Assembly (NCBI GenBank): GCA_026225235.1 | Contig: JAMFSK010000009.1 | Span: 1-64,000 of the forward strand | From: Burkholderiales bacterium | Lineage (GTDB): Bacteria; Pseudomonadota; Gammaproteobacteria; Burkholderiales; Burkholderiaceae | Direction: 5' to 3' | Length of the DNA: 64,000 nt | Notes under the pieces: generated by a model | Databases searched by the model: none | Seen by the model: only the letters and a program-made list of their open reading frames with translations | What the model was told of the DNA's origin: nothing | Position numbers and translations under genes: made by a program | Shown: positions 10,001 to 17,769 of the stretch, in pieces | Numbering within the stretch: position 1 is the stretch's first letter | Layout of the letters: the number at the start of each line of letters is the position of its first letter

Positions 10001-10227
10001 ATTCCCACCACATCGCCCGGACCAAAGAGCTCGACCGACACCGGGGGCACCAGCACCGGGTTGGGTTGAGCGCTACCCTGCACGGTCAGGGCGATCTGTG
10101 CCTTGAGCGTCGCGCGGTCCGGCAACGCACCGGTATCGGGCTGATCGAGACTGGTGCTGATGCCGCGACGCGTCCAGGCCTGAAAGTGATACGTGCCGAT
10201 CGTCGGATCGCTCGTAGGGTCGCTCAT
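7015..10227 (-). CDS. Large protein of unknown function with an internal membrane hairpin, third gene of the operon
   Basis: The product is 1070 residues. Near residues 62-132 it has a Gly-Pro-Gly-Asp-Val-Val-Gly-Ile-Asp motif, an Asn-Phe-Glu-Pro-Ser-Tyr, an Ile-Glu-Phe-Asp-Ser-Pro-Asp-Phe-Pro-Trp and an Arg-Leu-His-Pro-Trp-Leu-Ala-Leu-Ile-Val. These aromatic/Pro blocks look conserved but belong to no family I can name. At about residues 535-585 two strongly hydrophobic stretches follow each other, starting at Tyr-Trp-Pro-Trp-Ile-Val-Trp and ending in an Ala-rich helix, so the protein may be anchored in a membrane through a central hairpin, although it has no N-terminal signal. Its ATG overlaps the previous stop by 4 bases. 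It is the only one of the five with clear membrane helices, so it could tether the assembly; this is inference. Confidence 0.75.
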   Translation of the reverse strand: MSDPTSDPTIGTYHFQAWTRRGISTSLDQPDTGALPDRATLKAQIALTVQGSAQPNPVLVPPVSVELFGPGDVVGIDPRHIIRTEPRQGTVNFEPSYLCGIEFDSPDFPWLFTPAAPNGDRLHPWLALIVLKSTEFGAPKLAPNPLPVISVTNLAALQDLSGSWNWGHVQISGDDSLADNLASTPSNVLARLLCPRRLDPETSYTAFLVPAFAIGVMAGLGQDTSATHTSDPAWTSATTAPLTLPFYFSFDFHTSDEGDFESLVRKLTPTVLPAEIGERPMDVTQPDPGIPSAGGPLGLEGALHSVLTVPTPWSGADKDAFQGALQDWINQTAPTTDDPASPNPDDPVVVPPIYGRWQAAITSVDRTASGWEDDLNLDPRNRSAAAFGTEIVQDERTQLMASAWQQVDGVIRANQMLKQAQLARAASQQLYRQHFVAALPQTVLSLSAPLHAKILGSPTTVRAIIAASRVPDRFFSGAFRKTAQRPRHLGMAKPGASTLLDRLNSGEVTVVPPHHPPGGMTPIEQVSNQGVPPWATSLLKYWPWIVWVAIAVLAILVLLIGATIGWGVAIAIAVVAGAGLAAAWASLSKGVAAAQAAGQIQFSSFTEKLVDQAPPQPGFEVEPVGTSPPGGAGSTDSAQAAAMRAATHDLFGFYQTLPAYPAIAPSLDIAALRTTVLTRIDPVATIAKRMQGLIVLPARLAWHPLDPLEPIMAAPEFPQPMYEPLRDLSEEYLLPGVELVPPDSMGLLEADHGFIESYMVGLNHEMSRQLLWNGYPTDQRGSYFRQFWDVRAYVPTPTDPTDPVKLVELLKDIPPINTWPLAVPLGNHPNRTDIVANNLVLLVRGELFKRYPTAIVYACKAKRDAQGNRILDETVEHYPLFRGTLTPDMTFLGFNLSADDARGGTTNAPDGFFFVFQQQPSEPRFGLEPTPPGPVNHWFDLAWTNFASGTGVAPNLGKAKVAAAGPVQPKLVQPALLSSTAMTFGPSPTALLANSPWRMASRAFSLVLQAVHLPDFLTPELKPTGTAIVSDPQDPDTSNNWGVNSAQTAYILLRLPFRILVAADMMLPPP

Positions 10228-13200
10228 GCCGCCACCTCATGGAGGGCCTGGACCTGGAGCGTCGAGGCGTCTTCCGGGTGAAGAGTCAGGTAGCTGTTCA
10301 GTTGCGCCTGGGCTTGATAAAAGGTCGTGCTGCCAGTAACGATGTCCGAGCGGATGCTGAGATCCAGTGCGCTCGTGATGACGTAGTGCGCATCGCTCGC
10401 GTCAATCGGCTCGAGGGGACCCACAGCGTATTTCGGCATCCCCGAGGTCTTGACCTTCGAATCTGCCGACGCTCCCTGTGCTACCAACGCGAGGTGAACG
10501 TTCGCGGGCATCGAATAGATTCTTTGGAAGGTCGAGAAGCTGTTTGGATCGGGGATCTGATACTCGATGTAATGCACCTGACGCGGCGAGTCCTGGCCGC
10601 TAAGGATGGATGACGAACCGATGTCAACGCCGGCGTCGTACGACTCGAAGCTCGGCTTGCTGAGCTTGTCTGCATCGCTGAGCGTCGTGAATTGTCCGAT
10701 CGCGAAGTAGTCGGGGATCGTTGTGATGGTCTCCGTGACGGTGTTGAGCTGCACACTTGCGATCGAAAACTCTGAGCCATCCGAAGGCGTTGCACTGCCG
10801 TACCGGGTGATCGGCAAATCGAGCGGCACCACGGATTGTTTGACTGCAAGTGTGCCCATCGGGTGCACCCGCAACGCAGTGTCCGTCGGCTTGGTGGGTG
10901 CCAACGTCACCGCGACTGCCGTGCCCTGCGGCAGGGTCGCCTTCCAGTTCGCCGGGTTCTGCAGTGCCGCGGTCAGGTCCGGCAACACGGGCTTGGCCGG
11001 AAGCACTGCCTGTTGGCTGTCGCCCCATGTGAGATCGACCGAGGCGCTGACGCTGAAGAACAGCAGCGAGATGGTCGCCTCGCCGTGCAGGTGCCAGGGT
11101 GTCGGCCCCGAGAACATCCCGCTGACATTCAGGCCCATCAACGTCGCCCCCTCGAAGGAGACATCGAATCCTGCATCGAAGTCGAACTCGAAGGAGAACG
11201 GCGAGATGATGATCAGCACGTCGAAGCCGAGATAGCCATGAATGCTGAAGCCCCCGGCGGACGCATAGGCCTCGACATTGGCGCCGAACTGGAACGAGTT
11301 CGACGTTACCGCGAGATAACTGTTCGAGCTGATCCGGGGGTTGTCACCGTCACCGATGCTGATCGAGAGGCGCGCAAATTGTGGGACGTTGAGCCCGTCG
11401 GTGTTGAAGTGCGGATTGAAACCGCCTAGCGAGAAGACAAAATTCGGACTGCTGCCCCACGACAGGCGAAACGCCATATCGCCGCCCATCGAGAAGATGA
11501 GGATGTGCGAGTCGTACATCGAACCATCGATCGACACGCTCTGCGCACCGAAATCGATAATGCCGAGCACATCGATATGCAGCTCGATCAGGGGAAGATC
11601 GGCCGACGGCAACCCTGCGTCGATCAAGCCGAGAATCGCAATGCGAATCGGGTCAGGCACCTCGAGGATGACCCCGAGCGTCAGGTCGATCAGGGTCGGG
11701 GTACCCCAACCGATCTGCAACAACGGCCCGAACAGATAGCGGCCTTGCGCGGGCGGAAAGAAATTGCGGATATCACTGATGATCTGCGGCGCATTGCCGA
11801 TTGGATCGGCCGGGAACATCACCTGGTTCAGCGTGTGGGCCCGGAACCCGGCGCGCAACGCGTCGACGTTCATGGTCCGGTTCACCCCGCCCAGGCCGCC
11901 GACGCCCGTGAGCGTGAAGCCGAAACCCAGCTGGATCGGCGGCAGGTTGAAGGTAATGATCAGCAGCAACGAAAACCCGCTTGATCCATCGGGCATCTTG
12001 GTATCGAGCACCCCGATCACGACGACTTGAATGGTGTCGACGATCGATAGCTGGAGCACGCCCGCGTACTGACCCTTCGCCGGATCGAACGAGATATAGC
12101 CGCCCCCTGCGACGACACCGGCGTCGATCGCGAGACCGAGACCGTTCGGTGGCTTGAACGCGATCGCGAGATCAGCCGGCCCGAGGTTGCCGCCATGATC
12201 GGGGAAGGTCAGATTGGCGGTCACGCCGATCCGGTCGACCGAAACCTGGAACGGACCGAGTTCCAGTCCGAGCGCAGCGGATATTTCCAGCGGAATGCCG
12301 GTGTCGCTGACACCAGCGATCAGATACAGCGTCGGCAACGTGACGGGTCCGAGCGTCAGATGCAACGGCAAGTCGATTTCGAGCTGCGCTCCACCCTCGA
12401 TATGTAGCCCCGTGTCGCCGCGCCAGGTCGCCTTAAGATCGAATCCGGCCTCGACGTGGACGCCAGACAATACGTCGGCGATAAAACCGTCTGCTTCCGA
12501 GGTGTCGATCACGACTTTGCCACCGCTCACCTGGACCTGAATCATCGGATCGACATGGGCCTTGCCGGCCGCCGCGTCCACGGCGATGCTCAGGCCCATG
12601 CCGAGCGCCAGCGAGTCGGTCTGCATCCGGCTGCCGCCGGTCTGACCCACGAGGATCAGCGGCGAATTGGCATCGGGCGACCTGGCGACGAGACTCGTCG
12701 TCATCTGACCGTTCAGCGTAGCGTCGACGGAAGCGATGTCCACCGTGGCAGGCGGCGTCAGCGTGGCCACGAGCCCGGCGGCGAGTGTCCCGGCGGTCTG
12801 GATCTGGATCGACCAGATATCGCTCAGCGGGATCGTGATACCGAATCCGCCCGGAATCGGATAGTTCAGAGTCGCGAGCAACCCCGGCGGCGACGTCGCC
12901 GGATTGGCCGCGATCGAGACGATGCCTGCTTCGAGCGAATGCCCGGGGCCGGGCTGGACCGTCGAAGTCAGGCCGAGCAGGTTCAGTGACGTGCTGAGCC
13001 GCGGGATCAGGATCGAACCATCGAAGCCAGGGTCGCCCCAGCCGTACAGTGTCTCGAGCAAGGCAGACGGTTTCGAGAACAGCTTGCCGAGGCTCGCGAG
13101 CTCGAGCTTGCGGGTCGTGAACGGCGGATGCGTCGGGTCACCCGTGACACCGGGCTGGGGAATGTAGTCGAGGATGCCAAGCAGATTGCCCATCCCGACC

Positions 13201-13652
13201 ACGCCGGGCTGGATATTCTCGAGGTAACTGATCAGCAGATAGCTGATCAGGTTCGAAGTCAGCGTCTGCGCGAAGTTCTGCACCTCGGCGGCGTTCATGC
13301 CCAGCGCGCCGGCCACAGAATTGAGCTGAGTACCGATCTGATCGATGCCGGAGATCACCTTGCCGATCTGCTCGATCAGTTGAATGCCGTCCTCCACGAT
13401 GGCCGCGTCATTGCCGGCAGTGACATCACTCAACAGCTGCGTGACCATCGCCGGCAGCGCACCCGCAGCGGTCCCGCAGTTCGTGACCGCGCCCATGAAA
13501 CCACCCTGCGCAAGCAGCGCAGGCGGGAACTGCAACCCCATCTCCGACAGAAACGGTATGAGGTTGGCAGGGGTGAGCTGCGTCTCCAGCGGCTGCAACG
13601 CCAGCGCAACCTGCTTGGCCAGCGTCTCGAGGGTGCCTGCGCCGTCAGCCAT
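10224..13652 (-). CDS. DUF6603-like giant beta-rich protein, second gene of the operon
   Basis: The product is 1142 residues. Residues about 1-160 are helical. From about 220 to 930 the chain is a long series of alternating hydrophobic strands with Gly-rich turns, including Gly-Val-Val-Ala-Gly-Gly-Gly-Tyr-Ile-Ser-Phe-Asp and, further on, Phe-Thr-Leu-Thr-Gly-Val-Gly-Gly-Leu-Gly-Gly-Val-Asn-Arg. The latter resembles the hallmark segment of the DUF6603 family of very large uncharacterised proteins. The strands look amphipathic and repetitive, as in elongated beta-sheet proteins that bind lipids or build grooves, but this is only a structural impression. The last about 200 residues look like a separate globular domain. 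There is no signal peptide. The start codon shares its A with the stop of the protease gene (TGATG), a strong coupling signal. Family name moderate, function unknown. Confidence 0.7.
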   Translation of the reverse strand: MADGAGTLETLAKQVALALQPLETQLTPANLIPFLSEMGLQFPPALLAQGGFMGAVTNCGTAAGALPAMVTQLLSDVTAGNDAAIVEDGIQLIEQIGKVISGIDQIGTQLNSVAGALGMNAAEVQNFAQTLTSNLISYLLISYLENIQPGVVGMGNLLGILDYIPQPGVTGDPTHPPFTTRKLELASLGKLFSKPSALLETLYGWGDPGFDGSILIPRLSTSLNLLGLTSTVQPGPGHSLEAGIVSIAANPATSPPGLLATLNYPIPGGFGITIPLSDIWSIQIQTAGTLAAGLVATLTPPATVDIASVDATLNGQMTTSLVARSPDANSPLILVGQTGGSRMQTDSLALGMGLSIAVDAAAGKAHVDPMIQVQVSGGKVVIDTSEADGFIADVLSGVHVEAGFDLKATWRGDTGLHIEGGAQLEIDLPLHLTLGPVTLPTLYLIAGVSDTGIPLEISAALGLELGPFQVSVDRIGVTANLTFPDHGGNLGPADLAIAFKPPNGLGLAIDAGVVAGGGYISFDPAKGQYAGVLQLSIVDTIQVVVIGVLDTKMPDGSSGFSLLLIITFNLPPIQLGFGFTLTGVGGLGGVNRTMNVDALRAGFRAHTLNQVMFPADPIGNAPQIISDIRNFFPPAQGRYLFGPLLQIGWGTPTLIDLTLGVILEVPDPIRIAILGLIDAGLPSADLPLIELHIDVLGIIDFGAQSVSIDGSMYDSHILIFSMGGDMAFRLSWGSSPNFVFSLGGFNPHFNTDGLNVPQFARLSISIGDGDNPRISSNSYLAVTSNSFQFGANVEAYASAGGFSIHGYLGFDVLIIISPFSFEFDFDAGFDVSFEGATLMGLNVSGMFSGPTPWHLHGEATISLLFFSVSASVDLTWGDSQQAVLPAKPVLPDLTAALQNPANWKATLPQGTAVAVTLAPTKPTDTALRVHPMGTLAVKQSVVPLDLPITRYGSATPSDGSEFSIASVQLNTVTETITTIPDYFAIGQFTTLSDADKLSKPSFESYDAGVDIGSSSILSGQDSPRQVHYIEYQIPDPNSFSTFQRIYSMPANVHLALVAQGASADSKVKTSGMPKYAVGPLEPIDASDAHYVITSALDLSIRSDIVTGSTTFYQAQAQLNSYLTLHPEDASTLQVQALHEVAA

Positions 13653-15679
13653 CAGAGCGCCTCCTGCTGGACGCCGCGCATGCGCGCGACCAGCTCGGGA
13701 TAACTGAGCCGTGTCAGGGCCAGGATGCGCGGGCCGTAGCGTTCGAGGTCCATCGACAACGCCTGGCTGCCGTATTTCATGAGCGCGCGCTGGATATTCG
13801 TGAGACGTTCGGTCAGCGACACGCCGTCGAGATCATCGGGCAGACGCGGGCTCTGCTCCTGCAAATATCGAAACACGGCTTCCGCGATCCGCGGGCCGCC
13901 ATTGCGATGCCAGGTCGTGGCGACACGAGGATTGCCGTTGACGAGCGTCTGAACTTCTTCTGAGTGGCGCCGCACCAGCTCCGCCAGCTCCTTGCCGGCC
14001 GGCGTGGCCATGATCTCGGCCTGCGCTTCGAGCACCTGCCGCGTCACCAGGTCACCGTCGGCGCGCACCATTGCCATCGCGCCCTCAGCCTGAGTCACGG
14101 TCTGCTTTCGTCCGAGTGCGCTCGCTGTGGCAACGGTGACGGCCATGCCGGTCGTGATCTGGTCAATCGGCGTGACGACGGTCCGCCCAGACCCTCCGGC
14201 GAACAACATGCCGACGATTTCACCGCTGTTGTTGAGGACCGCGGAACCTGAGTCGCCACCGCCCGAGAAGGGCGCGCCACCACTGCCGAGCACGAACATT
14301 GCATGCTGATAGATGCGGTAGAACACGACCCAAGTGATGCCGTCTGGCGTGTTGACGCCGAAGCCGCTGACATCGAGCGCGTCGACGACACCCGTGGTGA
14401 ACAGCGTCGTCGCGCCCCGTTTGTTGACGGGATAAGACGCAGCCTGCTCGGCGTCTGTCACCGTGTGAACGCCCTTGATCGCCGTATCCGCCACCGGCAC
14501 GGACGAGTCGCCCTTGACCTCGACCTCGTAATCCAACCCTCGGCGAAGTTGGATCGTCGCAACGTCGAGTTCGATGCTTGCGTTCAGCACGCGGCCGATC
14601 TCGTCGGTGCAGCACAGGCTGCAGTTGGACGAGAACCCATCGGTAGGTTGCCCCACGCGAATGTCACTGGTGATCTGGCAACGCATCTGGGCCACACCCG
14701 CGAGGGTCACGCTCGCTGCGCTGGCAGTCGCCGTAATCCCGCTGATCGCGCGCGCATTGACCGCCGTAGCAAGGCTGCTGGCAACCGTCGTCAGCGCCGA
14801 GCCCTTGTCCACGGGACAGAATGCACCATGCGTCGGATCGCTGCCGTTGGTGTTCCAGGTCAAATAGATCGCATATTCGCCGTCGGTCTGTCCCGAGAAG
14901 GTCAGCACGTTGCCCGCGATCGCAGCGAGCAGCTTCGACTTGGCGTCCGGCACCACAACGTCGTACACGGAACAGGCACCGACGATAGAGTCAGCGCCCG
15001 CATTTTGGGTGATCACCACGTCTTCGGGGTTAGGACCCGCCGCGGCTGTCAAACCCAAGCCCGTGATGCCATTCACTGCCACGATCACGCTGGTCGCAAT
15101 CGAGCTTGGAGAATCCGTATCAGTCGTCGTCCAGAAGGCGTTGAATTTCTTGCCCTGTCCAGCCATCTTCACGAGGATCAGAAGACCGGGCGTGCTGATC
15201 CCCGAGAACGTAATTTTGTACGGGTTGGGCGTTCCCGCCGGCGTGATTGCGGTCAAGCCGGACGCCGTGCTGCCCATCGGGGGTGCGACCACATGCTGGC
15301 AAGTCACGGCAACAAGCTTCGGCACGGGGTCGAGCGTGTGGGCGAAGAACCCCAGCGTGCCGCGCTCAAGTGCGTTCTTGGCTTGAGTCTGCGTGCCAAG
15401 GATCAGAGGGCGCTCCTTGGCGTCGTCAATGTGCAGTCTTGGCACTTCCATCTCGACCACATCGGTACTCACACCATCGATTTGCGCAGGAATGGATTCG
15501 TCGGACGTGAGATCGACGAGTGGCTTCTTCTTGACCAAATAGACTTTGATCGCGAGTTCGCCGGTCGGTTTGCCACCCACCATCTTCGGCCCCACGCCGA
15601 CCGCGTGCACGCCAGGCAGCACGAGAAGTCTTTCCTCTGCGACACGCTTGACGGCACGGACACGTTCGGGATCAGTCAT
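13652..15679 (-). CDS. Nal1-like trypsin-fold serine protease with inserted duplicated beta domains, first gene of the operon
   Basis: The product is 675 residues. The N-terminus (about 18-80) has the Leu-Pro-Gly-Val-His-Ala-Val-Gly-Val-Gly start, then an Ile-Lys-Val-Tyr-Leu-Val strand and Ile-Pro-Ala-Gln-Ile-Asp-Gly-Val, typical of Nal1-like bacterial proteases. A plausible full triad is present: His129 (Val-Thr-Cys-Gln-His-Val-Val), Asp372 (Glu-Leu-Asp-Val-Ala-Thr-Ile) and Ser477 (Gly-Gly-Asp-Ser-Gly-Ser-Ala-Val). Between His and Asp sit about 190 extra residues made of two similar units (about 154-225 and 257-328). A Cys cluster (353, 356, 357) precedes the Asp. The C-terminal 150 residues are helical. 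There is no signal peptide, so it would act in the cytoplasm unless exported otherwise. It heads the operon and may process one of the downstream giants; that is inference. Confidence 0.75.
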   Translation of the reverse strand: MTDPERVRAVKRVAEERLLVLPGVHAVGVGPKMVGGKPTGELAIKVYLVKKKPLVDLTSDESIPAQIDGVSTDVVEMEVPRLHIDDAKERPLILGTQTQAKNALERGTLGFFAHTLDPVPKLVAVTCQHVVAPPMGSTASGLTAITPAGTPNPYKITFSGISTPGLLILVKMAGQGKKFNAFWTTTDTDSPSSIATSVIVAVNGITGLGLTAAAGPNPEDVVITQNAGADSIVGACSVYDVVVPDAKSKLLAAIAGNVLTFSGQTDGEYAIYLTWNTNGSDPTHGAFCPVDKGSALTTVASSLATAVNARAISGITATASAASVTLAGVAQMRCQITSDIRVGQPTDGFSSNCSLCCTDEIGRVLNASIELDVATIQLRRGLDYEVEVKGDSSVPVADTAIKGVHTVTDAEQAASYPVNKRGATTLFTTGVVDALDVSGFGVNTPDGITWVVFYRIYQHAMFVLGSGGAPFSGGGDSGSAVLNNSGEIVGMLFAGGSGRTVVTPIDQITTGMAVTVATASALGRKQTVTQAEGAMAMVRADGDLVTRQVLEAQAEIMATPAGKELAELVRRHSEEVQTLVNGNPRVATTWHRNGGPRIAEAVFRYLQEQSPRLPDDLDGVSLTERLTNIQRALMKYGSQALSMDLERYGPRILALTRLSYPELVARMRGVQQEAL

Positions 15680-16359
15680 CCTGAATACCTCTGCCGATGC
15701 ATCGACCTACGCTCGATGGCGACGACAAGTGCAGATGCGGTAAAGCCGTTGATCGATCCGCCCGTGAACAGACTTGCGCGAACACCACTCATGCGCGGTC
15801 AACTCCGGGTGACACAACACGGCTCGGCGAACGAAGGGCCGCAAAGCGAATTGCAGTGACGTGAAGCAGAGGCGGTAATGCTTGACAGCGTAGCGACGTC
15901 GAAGCCAGTGCGAATATGAGACCGGCGACGGTACGATTGACGACGGTCTTCGTCGGGATACCAGGAGCCGAATAATGGTCGTCGGCTTGTCGGGGCTGCC
16001 AGACCACAATCGTTTGAGTGTCTAAAAGGTAGGATGCGTGCGTGCCGAGGTCAAGCGTGTATTTGCAGGTTCGACAAGCGGCAAAGTTGACGCAGGCACT
16101 AGTGATTCGTGCGCTCGATATGAAATCCGGCGAAGCGCCTTTCCTATGACTTTTGTCGTCAGGCGCGGCGATGGGTAGACAGAATGACGACAGCCGGTAC
16201 GTGCAAAACGTAGCGAGCGATCTAGCGCCACTTTTCGGGTCTGTTCATCGCGCTGGGCGACTTGCGCTTCGCTCATACTGGCGGCATTGCAAGCCGCACG
16301 GTGATCCATGCGGTTTGCCGTCATCTTTTACTCACCGCAGCCCCGGAGCGGTCCGCCGT
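15680..16359. other. 680-base gene-poor region between the giant operon and the adhesin-E-like gene
   Basis: Both flanking genes point away from this stretch, so it must hold two divergent promoters. Short open frames on both strands (up to about 100 codons) have Arg/Ser-rich, low-hydrophobicity translations with no ribosome sites and no resemblance to a family, and I treat them as non-coding. I see no transposon ends, tRNA or strong hairpin. The operon promoter should lie just to the right of 15680, but no convincing -35/-10 pair stands out. Confidence 0.5.
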
Positions 16360-16986
16360 ATGAAGACGCAACTGATCCATCGAATTCGAGCAGGCCTTCG
16401 CGGCCCGCGCGCCCTCGCGACCCTGACGCTGGCACTCTGCCTGCCGGCGGCTCATGTGTTCGCGTCGTGGCAGACCGTCGCCGAAATTCCGCGCCTACAG
16501 GTGACCGTCAAGATGGAAACGAACGGACGCGTGCCCAAGCCGGTACCCCAGTCGACTTGGGACTCTTGGTTCAAGGCACCGCCGCCGCCCGCCTCGGCGT
16601 GGTTCCTGTTCAACTATCCGACGCCGGTCGCGACGTCTGAGTCGTTCACGTTCAAGTCATATAAGGAACATGTGGTCGCGGACTGCTCGCACGGATTCGT
16701 CGGGCTGGACCAGTTCATCGTGTTCAGCGGGGCGGAAGGTGAGGGAAATGGCGTCACGAGCTGGACGGCGCCGGATGCGCCGCTCGATTTGCGGCCAGCC
16801 ATCCCGGGGACGATTGGCGCGATCCTGCTGGGCGCTTTGTGCGGCGGGGTTCCCGCTTTTCCCGCCACGGATGTGTTGTTGCAAGCGGGGACCAACCCCG
16901 TGCCTCTGACGGCCCCGGCCGAGGCGGCATCGGCCGTGGCTGTGCCGTCTCCTGAGCCATCGACCAAAGCGACCCAGTTACAGTAA
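16360..16986 (+). CDS. Surface-adhesin-E-like exported protein
   Basis: The product is 208 residues. A Sec-type signal fills residues 1-36: basic start, then Leu-Ala-Thr-Leu-Thr-Leu-Ala-Leu-Cys-Leu and an Ala-His-Val-Phe-Ala cleavage region. The mature part begins with Ser-Trp-Gln-Thr-Val-Ala-Glu, has a Lys-Glu-His-Val-Val-Ala-Asp-Cys segment and ends in an Ala/Pro-rich tail likely to be disordered. The layout (Trp near the start, Tyr-Lys strand, Asp-Cys, then a turn) fits Adhesin_E-like proteins. The ATG at 16360 was chosen because it gives a clean signal peptide and has GGAGCGG about 10 bases upstream; longer in-frame starts would add a hydrophilic Arg-rich leader. Together with the fragment at 1-291 it brackets the giant operon. 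Family tentative, export well supported. Confidence 0.6.
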   Translation: MKTQLIHRIRAGLRGPRALATLTLALCLPAAHVFASWQTVAEIPRLQVTVKMETNGRVPKPVPQSTWDSWFKAPPPPASAWFLFNYPTPVATSESFTFKSYKEHVVADCSHGFVGLDQFIVFSGAEGEGNGVTSWTAPDAPLDLRPAIPGTIGAILLGALCGGVPAFPATDVLLQAGTNPVPLTAPAEAASAVAVPSPEPSTKATQLQ

Positions 16987-17042
16987 TTTGCGCAAGAGTG
17001 GCCCGCTCGGGCGCCGGCATCCTCCAGCCAAGGACGCCGCCC

Positions 17043-17132
17043 GGCCTCGCTGCACTGGGCCTCGCTGCACTGGGCCTTGCTGCATCCGGTCTTGCTGCAT
17101 CGGGCCTTGCTGCATCCGGTCTTGCTGCACCG
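17043..17132. repeat. Six 15-base tandem repeats
   Basis: Six consecutive 15-base units, each containing GCTGCA, follow the adhesin-E-like gene. The first two are identical; the rest differ at a few places and the third and fifth match each other. On the plus strand one frame reads as repeats of Gly-Leu-Ala-Ala-Ser/Leu, but that frame has no good ribosome site or start and runs through the opposite-strand gene at 17214. I treat it as a non-coding or decaying minisatellite. Confidence 0.8.
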
Positions 17133-17213
17133 AGCCCTCTCGTGCCGCGCTGCTTTTCTGCCGCAGCAGACTGTCTTCCTGGCGAAGTGCGACCCCGCCG
17201 CGCTTCCGTTCTT

Positions 17214-17651
17214 CTAGCCTACGGGCGCCTCCCCTTCTCCGCTTTTCTTACCCGGCCGGTCATTGGGCGCCTGCTTGCGGTCCGCGTCGCCGCGCTCCGG
17301 CAGCTTGCTTTTATCGCTGTCATTGTGTTCCGCGGGCTCGGGGTGGCGAATCTTCTTTGCAGCATCCGCCGTGTCGGCCCCGCCCGCCTGGGCCGACTGG
17401 CCCGCCGCAGCGGTCGGGCTGGCCGCATCCGGCACGGCATGTTCGGGCGCGGTCCTTTGAGCCCCACCCCCGCGCGTCATCCCGCCCTCCTGCGTACCGC
17501 CCGTTTCTCCAGCCGGCGACGACTGAACGCCGCTCTCGACCGCTTTTTCCTGTTCGGCCTCTTGCTCCCTCAGAGGTGCGCCATGTTCGCGGGGATTCCG
17601 GCCGGCGTGGTGCCGGTTTTGGGCGTGGGTTTGAGCGTAGGTCTGTGGCAT
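17214..17651 (-). CDS. Hydrophilic, probably disordered small protein
   Basis: The product is 145 residues with almost no hydrophobic stretch. It is rich in Gln, Glu, Ala, Gly, Pro, Asp and Lys, with several Gly-Gly and Ala-Gly blocks, so it should be largely unstructured. It has no signal peptide or Cys. The ATG at 17651 has a near-ideal AAGGAG seven bases upstream, which is the main support for its being real and for this start over a TTG two codons earlier. It is followed by a very short spacer of tandem repeats. Similar low-complexity charged proteins in Burkholderiaceae are stress-related or unknown; I do not assign a role. It is divergent from the lipoprotein gene at 17770. Confidence 0.6.
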   Translation of the reverse strand: MPQTYAQTHAQNRHHAGRNPREHGAPLREQEAEQEKAVESGVQSSPAGETGGTQEGGMTRGGGAQRTAPEHAVPDAASPTAAAGQSAQAGGADTADAAKKIRHPEPAEHNDSDKSKLPERGDADRKQAPNDRPGKKSGEGEAPVG

Positions 17652-17769
17652 GGTCAACTCCTTCGGATCGGTTGAAGCTTTCCGTATCAGAGCAAATACC
17701 GATCCCGGGTTGGCTGGCGCGCCGCGTGCGACTCGCTATGATTAAGTTAAGCCATAGCGGGTTCATACA

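Noticed and set aside
808..15679. Giant operon as a type VI or extracellular contractile injection system
   Set aside because: No sheath, tube, spike, baseplate-like, AAA+ or membrane-complex gene is recognised, and no lysozyme-like or hub domain is seen.
14303..15859. 518-codon plus-strand frame opposite the protease gene
   Set aside because: The opposite strand encodes a protease with catalytic residues in place; the plus frame is Arg/Asp/His-rich and without family features.
15680..16359. Insertion sequence remnant or attachment site
   Set aside because: No transposase-like frame, terminal inverted repeat or tRNA end was found in this spacer.
701..17132. Tandem arrays as a CRISPR locus
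   Set aside because: Units are 6 and 15 bases with no spacers between them, and there is no cas gene.
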